The position numbers were made by a program, and so were the translations under genes. A model generated the notes under the pieces. The model saw nothing but the letters and a program-made list of their open reading frames with translations, was not told the origin of the DNA and ran no database searches. Below are positions 22,930 through 32,770 of a DNA stretch of 64,000 nucleotides, one piece after another. Every line of letters begins with the position of its first letter. Position 1 is the first letter of the stretch. The stretch is from Capillidium heterosporum (Eukaryota; Entomophthoromycota; Entomophthoromycetes; Entomophthorales; Capillidiaceae). The stretch lies in assembly GCA_016630905.1 (NCBI GenBank), contig WBMQ01000003.1, forward strand, positions 2,418,001 through 2,482,000, written 5' to 3'.

Positions 22930-23430
22930 TTAGATTCTTAAGTTGACCAAGGCACCAATGTTCAAATTCAACAAGTCACCCAGCAAGGTCCTAGAGTGCC
23001 GCATCCAGCGTTCCTCATTGTCAGTACAACCGAAAGTCTTCAACAAGCGATACATATCGTCGACACAAAGTTCACGTTTATAAGTAGGACGATTAATCAG
23101 GCCTCCAAGTAAGCCATTCAACAATTTGTTCAAACCTACGTCCAGCTCAATTTCCAAAAGGTGGTTTCTGAAAGTTGGATAGTAGGAGTTCTGAGATAAG
23201 GAGTTCAGGTCGACTTTTAAACCTAAGATGTTGAGTAAGGAGGTGCCTATGAAGGAATCGATGGCTTCAGCTGATTCTACAGATTCAACGAAACGACGGC
23301 TAAGCTGGTTGAGGGAATTGGAAGCTAGGTCACTACGGCGAGCTAAGGAGTTTTGAGATTCAGGAAGATTGAAAGGGGTCGCTAAGATGGAAGCGGTGAA
23401 GAGGGTGGCTAGGATGGATTTAAACTGCAT
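22930..23430 (-). CDS. Small secreted protein with dibasic sites
   Basis: 166 residues, single exon, no recognised domain. A clear signal peptide (MQFKSILATLFTASILA) is followed by two Arg-Arg sites at residues 31-32 and 45-46 and a Lys-Arg site (TYKREL), which could be Kex2 processing sites. The mature part has leucine-rich amphipathic stretches (LNKLLNGLLGGLIN, LLGDLLNLNIGALVNL) and only two cysteines (ELCVDD, FGCTD) that could form one disulfide. It sits among the FAD oxidase duplicates. It could be an effector-like or wall-associated secreted protein; no function is claimed. Coding-like codon use and the signal peptide support a real gene. Confidence 0.7.
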   Translation of the reverse strand: MQFKSILATLFTASILATPFNLPESQNSLARRSDLASNSLNQLSRRFVESVESAEAIDSFIGTSLLNILGLKVDLNSLSQNSYYPTFRNHLLEIELDVGLNKLLNGLLGGLINRPTYKRELCVDDMYRLLKTFGCTDNEERWMRHSRTLLGDLLNLNIGALVNLRI

Positions 23431-25029
23431 ATTTCTTAGTTTGAGTTTTGATAGTTTATAGTAGATGGCAGAAAGTATTTATTGGTTTTTATACTAGCTT
23501 TTCCTTTATTGGAACTCCTTTACTTCTTTACCACGTTCCTAGCATACCTTCGACTCCAGACTTTGGACTTGGAATATCTACTATAAATTTTCTCAAGAAT
23601 CTTCGAAATTGCTGGGGTAAATTATATACTTACATTCAGATTACCCTTTCTATAAAGCTGTAATGTAGAATTGTCGATTTTAGCTATTTAGCATTACTTA
23701 TAGCTTAAACTTGGATTGAATGAGAGTTTAATATATTTTTAATGCTGATGAAAAGTTTTTAAAGTTATCTCAAAAGGATGAGCTGAATATCCCAAATCGA
23801 TTGTACTATATAATAGTTAAAATACTATTTATAAGGCATTTTATTAAAAAAATATTTGATTTAGCTTTTAAAATGGATTTTACAAAGTTAAGGTTGTAAT
23901 TGTACTGGTACTTATTGAAATGTGGAGTCGATATACAGTTTCATTTACTGTCAAGCATGCTGCTGTACTAAATTTGGATAAAGAGTACTAAGCAAACATC
24001 TAAACTTAAAATTAAGAATGTTCTCGACGGATATCACTGAGAACACATGGCGGTGAGGCTGAATGAATATTTTCTCACTGTGTGTGCAAGAGTTGTACCG
24101 TCAATTCACCAATAACGGCATTAGTTTAAATTTCAATTCGGTATTTATTCCCAAAGATAGAATAACACAAACGATTGGGATTATATTTAATGCCTCCAAA
24201 ATAGTGTAAGCTAACTAGTTACGATGCGATTTTTTGGAATCTATCGAAATATACCTTTAAAATGGATCCTACTACTAAACATTTATGAAATTCAAACTAG
24301 TGTTCTCCAAATCGAATTGTAAATCACGGATCTTTTCGATTTGTCCAAAAAAGAAAAGTTTTGAGTTAAACTATTGGATGAATCGAAAATAATTATGATT
24401 TGCATGATTTGGAAAACACATTCAAATTTATTTTCTATTGAAGCTTGATAACAAAAATATGCTGAAACTAAAAGCAAAGTATATGGTGATCTAGAAACTA
24501 TCATTTCTTAAGCACATATGTACCAGACTTTCGTTCCTTTAAACACTACCTCTAATCCCAATAAAGGTATTGAAGAAACCCATACTGCCTGTCAAGATCC
24601 TTAAACTGACATGTATCATCTTTAGGGATATATCAGCTTTATTTAGTCTGTAGATTAAATCCCAATTAAGCTACGATTCAAACTTGTAATACTAATATCA
24701 TTGAATGTACAATACTTTCTTTATCCAACTACAGCCATAATATATTTTTACTATTTCTCTCATCTATGTCTTATATACAAATCTCTTTTAAAGCTATAAA
24801 TAAAAACATACTCCAAACACATTAAAAACGCTTTACTGAATACTTTTTTGCTATTAAATTCTGACTTATACTGCTTACTATAGCAAACCCTAACAGAAGA
24901 TACATTGACTTTAGCTCTATGGCAATTCTAAGCTGTCCCCATGAGCTGGTTTAAAACTTTACCAGCCTATTTATATACTGTATATCATCATCGCCTATTT
25001 TTAGTGCTTTGTAAACTTTGCTTTAAGCT
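23431..25029. other. Intergenic
   Basis: AT-rich. A segment near 24110-24160 resembles 30326-30375, hinting at duplicated flanking DNA or a shared relic. Open frames at 23448-23663 and 24292-24504 look non-coding. From about 24940 the sequence becomes alignable to the region upstream of copy 1. Confidence 0.4.
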
Positions 25030-25755
25030 CCATCCAAACTTAAAAAAGGCTTCTGGAACTTGGATTTCGTACACTCATTGGAGAATACACTTTAGATCAG
25101 TAAAATCATGGTGCTCTTTACAAATACAGCTGAAGCAGAATTGCATTTTTGCCAAGCTGAGGAGTAGCTGTCAAACTTTAACGCGAATTCAAAGGTATAT
25201 TCTTGTACTGATGATGTACGCATAGGTTCAGTTACGCTTTGAAGTTGGTATATAAATTGTGGAAGCATCGTTGCTGTACATCTAACACTCAAAACAAAAA
25301 TTCCAAATGTTAGGCTTACTTTCTATCCCACTCCTCCTTACAAACCTAGTTCAAAGTGCACCCAACTTTACCCAGTTCCAAACCTGCCTCTTGAACTCCA
25401 AGATCCAACCCAACCAAATCATCCTCGGTCCCACAAACTCTGCTTACAAGACCGCCGACTACCAATGGAACTTACGTGACATTATTAATCCCCAAGGCTT
25501 TATTGAAGTCACTTCGACCCAAGATATAAGTACCACCATCAAATGTGCCCGGTCTAATGGTGTCACCGTAGTAGCCCGCAGTGGTGGACACAGCTACAAC
25601 AACTACTCCATGAACAACAACCAGACTATAGTCATCGACTTAGTTCGTATGAATAGTTTCGAGATGGACAATGCAACTCAAATCGCAAGCTTTGGCCCCG
25701 GTACACTGTTAGGCCCCATGTACTACAAGCTGTGGACTGCCGGGAACTATGGACT
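25030..25755 (+). repeat. Shared oxidase promoter and 5' coding module (copy 2)
   Basis: Near-identical to 32060-32770 and to the minus strand of 21470-22225, spanning promoter, TATA box, signal peptide and the covalent-FAD histidine. Identity drops sharply at about codon 150, just before the second flavin-attachment position. Confidence 0.85.
25249..25257 (+). promoter_or_regulatory. TATA box of FAD oxidase copy 2
   Basis: TATATAAAT, 58 bases before the ATG at 25307, in the duplicated promoter. Confidence 0.6.
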
Positions 25756-26800
25756 ACCAGCTGGACTCTTTCCTCTAGTTGGAATTTCGGGACATACTCT
25801 GGGTGGTGGTTATGGTTTATCTGGAAGGAAGTACGGAATGTTACTTGATCACTTGGTCGAAGTGGAACTAATCGACAGTTCGGGTAACGTACAAGTAGCA
25901 AACAGCCATTCTAATCCAGATCTATTTTGGGCTCTACGTGGTGGCGGTAGTGGCAACTTTGGTATTGTTACCAAATTCAAATTCCTTCCTTTTAAAGTTA
26001 AAGCTAACGTACTCTGCTTGACTTTAGATTATCCTTATAGTCAATTTTTGGAAGTTTACAATGCCTTGCAGAAGTTCACCGCAAACAAACCTGACAATGC
26101 CATCACTTTAATCGCCTTCATCGACCGAGTCCATGGATTCAATATACGCACTGTAATCAACAGTGGAAGTGAATCTCAGAATGAAGCATTGGCCAACTTT
26201 ATGCTGAAGCAGTTCCCATCCGGTTACAAACCCGATAACTTTAAAGAAAGTATGAGTTTCATCGATATGGTCAAATTCAATTCTGGCCTAGCCAAACTTA
26301 AATCAGTTGACGACTTAGCTACGTTGACGAGGATGGACAATCCTATAAACTATTTTGACGCCAATAACTTCTATAACGACAAAATACTCACATCCCAGCA
26401 ACTACAAATTCTAAAGTCTTTGTTGGACAATAGCCCGAATGGTGGTTCTCTACGAGTAGAGATGCAAGGTGGTAGGATAACCCAAGTTGCTCCCGATGCT
26501 ACCAGCTTCCCCAATCGTGATAATTTATTTGGCTATCAAGTCGTCGTCCAAACTAGTTCGCAACAGCAAGGACGTTCGGCATCGAAATGGTTAATCCAGT
26601 TTACAAAGGGGGTTCAAGAGAATGGACTAGTTACCGGCAAAGCTTACTTTAACTTCATGGGCTCCGATACTAAGGATGTCAAGACAGAGTTACTTCGATA
26701 CTATAGTAGCAATTTGAATCGACTCGTTCAAGTTAAAGATAAATGGGATCCTACCAACTTCTTCAATTACAAACTATCCATCCCTTTGACCTTAGGTTAA
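25307..26800 (+). CDS. Secreted berberine-bridge-type FAD oxidase, copy 2
   Basis: 497 residues, intact. Signal peptide, FAD-binding type-4 (PP-loop) domain at about 55-195 with His95 in RSGGHSYNNY for 8-alpha-histidyl FAD, and the BBE C-terminal segment DPTNFFNYKLSIPL. The usual second flavin link, a cysteine in the G-x-C-P motif, is Phe155 here (GLFPLVGISGHTLGGG), so FAD is predicted to be held by one covalent bond. Family members oxidise sugars (oligosaccharide oxidases), alcohols or alkaloids with O2 and release H2O2; the substrate of this one is unknown. The N-terminal half is nearly identical to copies 1 and 4 while the substrate-binding half differs, so the gene looks like a module swap or conversion product. 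Start chosen by signal peptide. Confidence 0.92.
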   Translation: MLGLLSIPLLLTNLVQSAPNFTQFQTCLLNSKIQPNQIILGPTNSAYKTADYQWNLRDIINPQGFIEVTSTQDISTTIKCARSNGVTVVARSGGHSYNNYSMNNNQTIVIDLVRMNSFEMDNATQIASFGPGTLLGPMYYKLWTAGNYGLPAGLFPLVGISGHTLGGGYGLSGRKYGMLLDHLVEVELIDSSGNVQVANSHSNPDLFWALRGGGSGNFGIVTKFKFLPFKVKANVLCLTLDYPYSQFLEVYNALQKFTANKPDNAITLIAFIDRVHGFNIRTVINSGSESQNEALANFMLKQFPSGYKPDNFKESMSFIDMVKFNSGLAKLKSVDDLATLTRMDNPINYFDANNFYNDKILTSQQLQILKSLLDNSPNGGSLRVEMQGGRITQVAPDATSFPNRDNLFGYQVVVQTSSQQQGRSASKWLIQFTKGVQENGLVTGKAYFNFMGSDTKDVKTELLRYYSSNLNRLVQVKDKWDPTNFFNYKLSIPLTLG

Positions 26801-28171
26801 AGTTGAAATTTAACCTTCTATATATATAAATAGCGTCACCTCCAATACCTTTTCAAGTTATTTTTACTTAGTATTCTACCACAATATTTAGCAGCAATCT
26901 TAAACTAGTTCACTTTTATTTCTATAAGAATTATTTTTTATCGTTGAGCTAGTGCAATTGCAGTCTTAAGCATCTATATTCTTTGAAAATTTGGCACTCA
27001 CCGTTACAACCTACACAGGTTGAAATAAAAGCAATGAGTTCCCAATTTCTAAAGTCGTACAATTTGTGACGACAATGAAGAATGCTGGATTTTTCATTCC
27101 AGGACCTTGACAATCTAGCTAATCTGAATACCAGTGCCTTAGTTAACTTGAGGATCTGATGACCAAGTCCTACCGGTTCAAATTTGGCAAACTTGAATAT
27201 TTAACTAATAAATAGACGTGTACTACAATATTTTACATTTAAAATTTTAGTAGTTAACCGATAATATTTATATGAATAGGAACGTTTGAGACTTATTGAA
27301 TTTTAATGAATCTCCTTACATACGAGTTTTCTTAAAATATAAATTGATTTGTAATGAAGGGAATGTGAGATAGGATTGTATTAAGTTCGAATATTCAGCA
27401 TGTTTTAAAATTTTGGTATCTCCAAGAATCTTTTATAGCAAGACTTCAATGGATGTCACTACAGACATTGAAATTGTTGGCAGATTTAATAAAAGCAATA
27501 TACTGGTGTGTCAACTGGTTCAGTAAATCTTGGTAAAGCAAGGTTCTTTGATATATCTTACCATTTTAAACAGAGCTTTGGTAAGTTAGGTAGGGTTTCC
27601 ATTTTGTAGTTATAGTTTGAAGAGCTGGTATTCGAAAAATACATTTAATCCAACTGGCTTATCCAGTTATGGTAAAAAATACATGTAGCAGTAGCGGCTT
27701 CAACTTTTACTCAAGTAACTATAGCCTGGCTACATTTTTTATCCTTTCTACTTTAATAATTAGCTATCGAGTTAAGCCATATAGTATTAGGGCAATATAG
27801 GTTCGAAATTCTTTATCAAAAATATATATCAGTTCTAGATCAATAGTTTTAGCTGAAAGGTAAGCTTAACTTGAAGCACCTTCCAAAAATATGAAAAAGG
27901 TATACTGAGCCCAACACTAAAAATATACCGATTTTAACACTATTTTAATTCCAAACTTTGTCCCCTAAACAATACAAAAATTTTACAAATCTATTTATAA
28001 GATGAATTTCACCAGCACCTATTTTTAAATCATACACCCATCTAAATAAAGGCTTCTGAAGCTTTAAATTTTGTATAGCATTGAAGAATAATTATTGCTC
28101 AACAACATAAAGCACCGTTCTTATTAGATTATGTATACCTAGGCTTGACTATGCTTAATTCTAAATAATGC
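26801..28171. other. Intergenic between oxidase copies 2 and 3
   Basis: No gene. Some blocks recur downstream of copy 3: for example the sequence around 27120-27170 resembles 31130-31180 (shared AGTGCCTTAGT and GATGA blocks), so gene plus flank were duplicated together, at an older date than the promoter homogenisation. Confidence 0.45.
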
Positions 28172-28179
28172 TATATAAG
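28172..28179 (+). promoter_or_regulatory. TATA box of FAD oxidase copy 3
   Basis: TATATAAG, 59 bases before the ATG at 28231. The surrounding promoter is not the near-identical module of the other copies, yet TATA spacing is the same. Confidence 0.55.
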
Positions 28180-28230
28180 CACGATGAAAATCTCTACAAT
28201 GTTATATCTAACAAAAAATAAGTAAAAAGC

Positions 28231-29721
28231 ATGTTAAGTTTACTATCCATCCCCTTTCTACTTGTAAATCTAGTTCAAGGCGCTCCTGACCTTACCCAGT
28301 TCCGAATTTGCCTCCTCAATTCCAACCTTCAACCCAGTCAACTGATACTCGACTCTACCAATCCCGCTTACACCGCATCTAACTTCCAGTGGAACTTGCG
28401 TGACATTATCAATCCCCAAGGTTTCATCAAAGTAACGTCGACCCAAGATATAAGCTCCACCATAAAATGTGCTCGTTCGAATAATGTAACAGTAGTAGCC
28501 CGCAGTGGTGGCCACAGCTACAACAACTACTCTTTGAACAACAACTCAACAATAGTCATCGACTTAGTTAGCATGGACAGCTTCGAAATGGATCAAGCAA
28601 CTCAACATGTAAGTTTAGGTCCTGGTATCTTACTAGGAACCATGTACTACAAACTGTGGACCTCTGGTCAATTCGGTTTACCAGCTGGCACTTGCCCAAC
28701 CGTTGGAATTTCAGGACATACACTGGGTGGTGGCTATGGTCTATCTTCTAGAAAGTACGGATTGATGATCGACAACTTGGTTGAAGCCGAACTCGTCGAC
28801 AGTTCAGGTAGCGTGCAGGTAACTAATTCCACTTACAATACCGATCTATTTTGGGCTCTACGTGGCGGAGGTAGTGGAAACTTTGGTATCGTCACCAAAT
28901 TCAAGTTCAAAGCTTTCAAAATAGAATCCAACGTACTCCGATTAACTTTAGCTTACCCTTACAACAGGTTTTTGGATGTATACGACGCTTTTCAAAAGTT
29001 CGCCTCAAGTAAACCAGACAACGCCATTACTTCAACTGCCTACATCCACAAAGTCGACGGGTTCAGTATAAGTACAGTAATCAACAGTGGAAGTGAGTCT
29101 CAGAACGAAGCGTTAGCCAGCTCCATGTTGAAGCAATTCCCATCCGGTTATCGCCTTGACAACTTTAAAGAAAGTATGAGTTTCATCGATATGGTCAAAA
29201 CTTACTCCAACCTGGTTAAAGTTAAGAATGCTGACGACCTTTCCACCCTAACACGACAGGATAACCCCACCAACTTCTTCAATGCCAAAAGCTTCTACAA
29301 CAATCAACTCCTTACTTCTCAACAGATACAGACTTTAAAATCCCTACTGGACAACAGCCCTGAAGGTGGCTACCTCCTTACAGATATGCAGGGTGGTAAA
29401 ATTTCTCAAGTTGCTTCCGATGCAACCAGCTTTCCTAACCGTAACAACCTATTCTCCTATCAAGTTGTCGTCCAAACTAGTACACAGCAACAAGGTATAT
29501 CAGGATCTCCATGGTTGACGCAGTTTGAAAAGGGAATCAAGGAGAATGGATTAGTTACCGATAGTTCCTACTTCAACTATGTGGATTCGGATATCAAGGA
29601 TGTGAAGGCTGATTTGACGAGATACTATGGTGGAAATTTGAAGCAGTTAGTAGAAATCAAACAGAAATGGGATCCCACCAATTTCTTCCACTATGGGCTG
29701 TCGATCCCTTTGACTTTGTGA
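28231..29721 (+). CDS. Secreted berberine-bridge-type FAD oxidase, copy 3 (bicovalent FAD predicted)
   Basis: 496 residues, intact. Same plan as copy 2: signal peptide MLSLLSIPFLLVNLVQGAP, His95 in RSGGHSYNNY, and BBE motif DPTNFFHYGLSIPL. This is the only copy that keeps the cysteine (Cys155 in GTCPTVGISGHTLGGG), so it is predicted to carry the family's bicovalent 8-alpha-histidyl, 6-S-cysteinyl FAD, which in characterised members raises redox potential and opens the active site to bulky substrates. Its promoter and N-terminal half are the most diverged of the four and it appears to represent the ancestral state. Likely a secreted sugar or polyol oxidase producing H2O2; substrate inferred only from family. 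Confidence 0.93.
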   Translation: MLSLLSIPFLLVNLVQGAPDLTQFRICLLNSNLQPSQLILDSTNPAYTASNFQWNLRDIINPQGFIKVTSTQDISSTIKCARSNNVTVVARSGGHSYNNYSLNNNSTIVIDLVSMDSFEMDQATQHVSLGPGILLGTMYYKLWTSGQFGLPAGTCPTVGISGHTLGGGYGLSSRKYGLMIDNLVEAELVDSSGSVQVTNSTYNTDLFWALRGGGSGNFGIVTKFKFKAFKIESNVLRLTLAYPYNRFLDVYDAFQKFASSKPDNAITSTAYIHKVDGFSISTVINSGSESQNEALASSMLKQFPSGYRLDNFKESMSFIDMVKTYSNLVKVKNADDLSTLTRQDNPTNFFNAKSFYNNQLLTSQQIQTLKSLLDNSPEGGYLLTDMQGGKISQVASDATSFPNRNNLFSYQVVVQTSTQQQGISGSPWLTQFEKGIKENGLVTDSSYFNYVDSDIKDVKADLTRYYGGNLKQLVEIKQKWDPTNFFHYGLSIPLTL

Positions 29722-32059
29722 TAAGTTATAGCTTGGTTACCATTTTCATCTGTATAAATATAGTTATTCACTATTTTAAACTATTTTTACTCAAATCTTT
29801 AGTTCAAGTATTGAATCACTTTAGTATACTTTCTATTCCAATAACAGTCAATTTATTTGTGATGGAACTAGCCTTATTACAGACTACACAACTATTATAT
29901 TTTAAAATTCTTAAATCATCATAGCAAACTATTATAAGATCAAATGAAAAAGTATATAGTCTTGTATATTTCCTATTCAATTTTTATATACTAAGCAGAC
30001 AATTCTCAAAAATATTTATTAGACAGTGGTATCACCAGGCAGTGTTGGACCAACTTTGATAGTCTACTGAATTAGGCAAGTATCAAAATTATAAACTTTA
30101 GAAATTAGAGCTGTGACCTGGTAAGCTCAAAAATTGAAATGTCATCCCTTTTTGCAAATGAAATTTCTTTGGACCGTAAAGATATGCTTTTTTATTTTAG
30201 AAGTATAAAGTCGTTATATATTTTGTTTCTTGAAGAGCAATCTTGATATGTATATCTTGCCGATAAAGCGTATTTATTGGGATATAAAAATATTTTGGTA
30301 GGCTGAGTTAAAAATTTATATTGCTAATTGGTGAAGACGGCATCAGTTTAGAATTTAAATTGATATTTCTTCGAAAGTGTACTGGTAAGCCAAGTTGTTG
30401 GCAGCCATAAAGTGACTAAAAGTCCAAATTCATTTCTATGGAGTTCTTTGAAGCCGAAAAGTATATTAAAAAGTGTAGGTGAAGATTTCTAAATTATAGT
30501 TTTTTAGGAATATGTACTCTGATTTTTGCCCTCTTTGACTCAACTTTAATTCAACTCTAAATACGAAATCAATTTAGATTAGCTTTGATGTACACTAATC
30601 TCTAAATGAATATTAACTTCGTTAGAGTAAACTTACGTGGTGTAAAGTTAAAAAACCCAATACCTAAAATTGGACATTATTTGTAGGCTGTTTACTTATA
30701 CCCAAGGTTACCATTTTAAAACGGTATAAAGGTTAACTTTGCTGATTTGCATACATATTCGGATGAAAGATGATGTATTAAAAGCTGAGATAAAATATAG
30801 TACTGTATACTACTCGCTCAATCTTTCCTCAAATTTTAAAAGTTTTGGAAGGATTCTGACCAAAGTAGTACGATTTAATTTGGCTGATAGTAATAGTATT
30901 CAAAGAAATGAATGTACAAAGTCTTAGCTGAAGGAAGGCTTTTGAGTCTAGCATATGCATTTAACATAACCAGTAATGATGGACAATCCACTATTGTAAA
31001 TTAAAAGAGACATCAAAGATCAGTAGTTAGATGATTCTGTCATTTATATCTATTTACGAATAAACTTTGAAGTTGTAGCTAAATGCTGTTTTTAGATCTT
31101 TTGAAGAACTAAGTTCGTACTTCAGCAACTGTTCAAACTGAATATCAGTGCCTTAGTCAACTTGTTAATTTGATGAGTCAAGAAGTAGCACATTTAATTA
31201 CTCAACCAATATATACTACTTTAATATAATCTTTCTACATATATCGAAATTCTCAGTAGTACAATTGATAAAATTTAAGTTAGTCAGTTTTTATATATTC
31301 CAGAGGTCTTTTATAACTAATTTTCGATTGATATAACTACAAATATTGTATCTTTAAAGTTAGATGTTAATACTAATGTAGCTACTAGTATAACAAGTTT
31401 TTATAGAGGTAGTCCTTCGATACCAGAAATATACTTTAATATACTGACTATAAATTGAATACAGCTTCTATATTGAAGTACTATAGTTTGAAGAATAGAT
31501 CAACTAATACAGCTGGTTTAGCCATCTTTAAAATATATAAAGCATTCTTATTAGAATAAATTTGTGGCTTCGGCTTTATTCCAGGTAGCTACAGCTTGGT
31601 TCTGAATTTTCAATTTTTTACTTGTAGCTAGTTGTCCATTCTGGCACTATAACCTTACCATCATACAGATTAGAAATTCTTGGGCCCAAAACTGCAGCAG
31701 TCTTAAAGCCATATTTTTAACTGCAAAATAAACGCGAGTTGATCCCCTTTCAAAACGATGGAAGAGGTAGGTCGAACCTAGTTGCGAAGGTATACCTGCT
31801 TTAGTACTATGACAATTCCAAGTCGTCCCCCTTAATCGACACAGAACTTTACCAACCTATTTATAAATGCATACCATCAGAGCCTATTTTTAATGCCTTG
31901 TAAACTTTAACCTTTATTTCTTGCAGATCTATTGACTATTGTAGCAAATTAACACTAAGTCTCAATTAATTTTTCACACTTTATTTGTCAAAGGGAAGTT
32001 CTAGAACATAAAGTGAGCTTATAAGTGCACTAGCATTGGGAAAGGGCTAAATTCCATCC
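29722..32059. other. Intergenic between oxidase copies 3 and 4
   Basis: No gene. Blocks resemble other cluster flanks (30326-30375 with 24110-24160; 31130-31180 with 27120-27170; 31690-31750 inverted with 22380-22440). These mosaics indicate repeated duplication and inversion in the cluster. Open frames at 29667-29924 and 30739-30927 look non-coding. Confidence 0.45.
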
Positions 32060-32770
32060 CAACCTAAAAAAGGCTTCTGGAACTTGGATTTCGTACACTC
32101 ATTGGAGAATACACTTTAGATCAGTAAAATCATGGTGCTCTTTACAAATGCAGCTGAAGCAGAATTGCATTTTTGCCAAGCTGAGGAGTAGCTGTCAAAC
32201 TTTAACGCGAATTCAAAGGTATATTCTTGTACGATGATGTACGCATAGGTTCAGTTACGCTTTGAAGTTGGTATATAAATTGTGGAAGCATCGTTGCTGT
32301 ACATCTAACACTCAAAACAAAAATTCCAAATGTTAGGCTTACTTTCTATCCCACTCCTCCTTACAAACCTAGTTCAAAGTGCACCCAACTTTGCCCAGTT
32401 CCAAACCTGCCTCTTGAATTCCAAGATCCAACCCAACCAAATCATCCTCGGTCCCACAAACTCTGCTTACAAGACCGCCGACTACCAATGGAACTTACGT
32501 GACATTATTAATCCCCAAGGCTTTATTGAAGTCACTTCAACCCAAGATATAAGTACCACCATCAAATGTGCCCGGTCTAATGGTGTCACCGTAGTAGCCC
32601 GCAGTGGTGGACACAGCTACAACAACTACTCCATGAACAACAACCAGACTATAGTCATCGACTTAGTTCGTATGAATAGCTTCGAGATGGACAATGCAAC
32701 TCAAATCGCAAGCTTTGGCCCCGGTACACTGTTAGGCCCCATGTACTACAAGCTGTGGGCTGCAGGAAAC
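32060..32770 (+). repeat. Shared oxidase promoter and 5' coding module (copy 4)
   Basis: Near-identical to 25030-25755, with small differences such as a 3-base deletion near 32232 relative to 25208. The match ends close to codon 145, where Gly/Pro codons start to differ. Confidence 0.85.
32272..32280 (+). promoter_or_regulatory. TATA box of FAD oxidase copy 4
   Basis: TATATAAAT, 58 bases before the ATG at 32330. Confidence 0.6.

Noticed and set aside
26801-32059. Regularly spaced repeats between oxidase genes
   Set aside because: They are diverged segmental duplications of gene flanks, not a CRISPR-like or satellite array.
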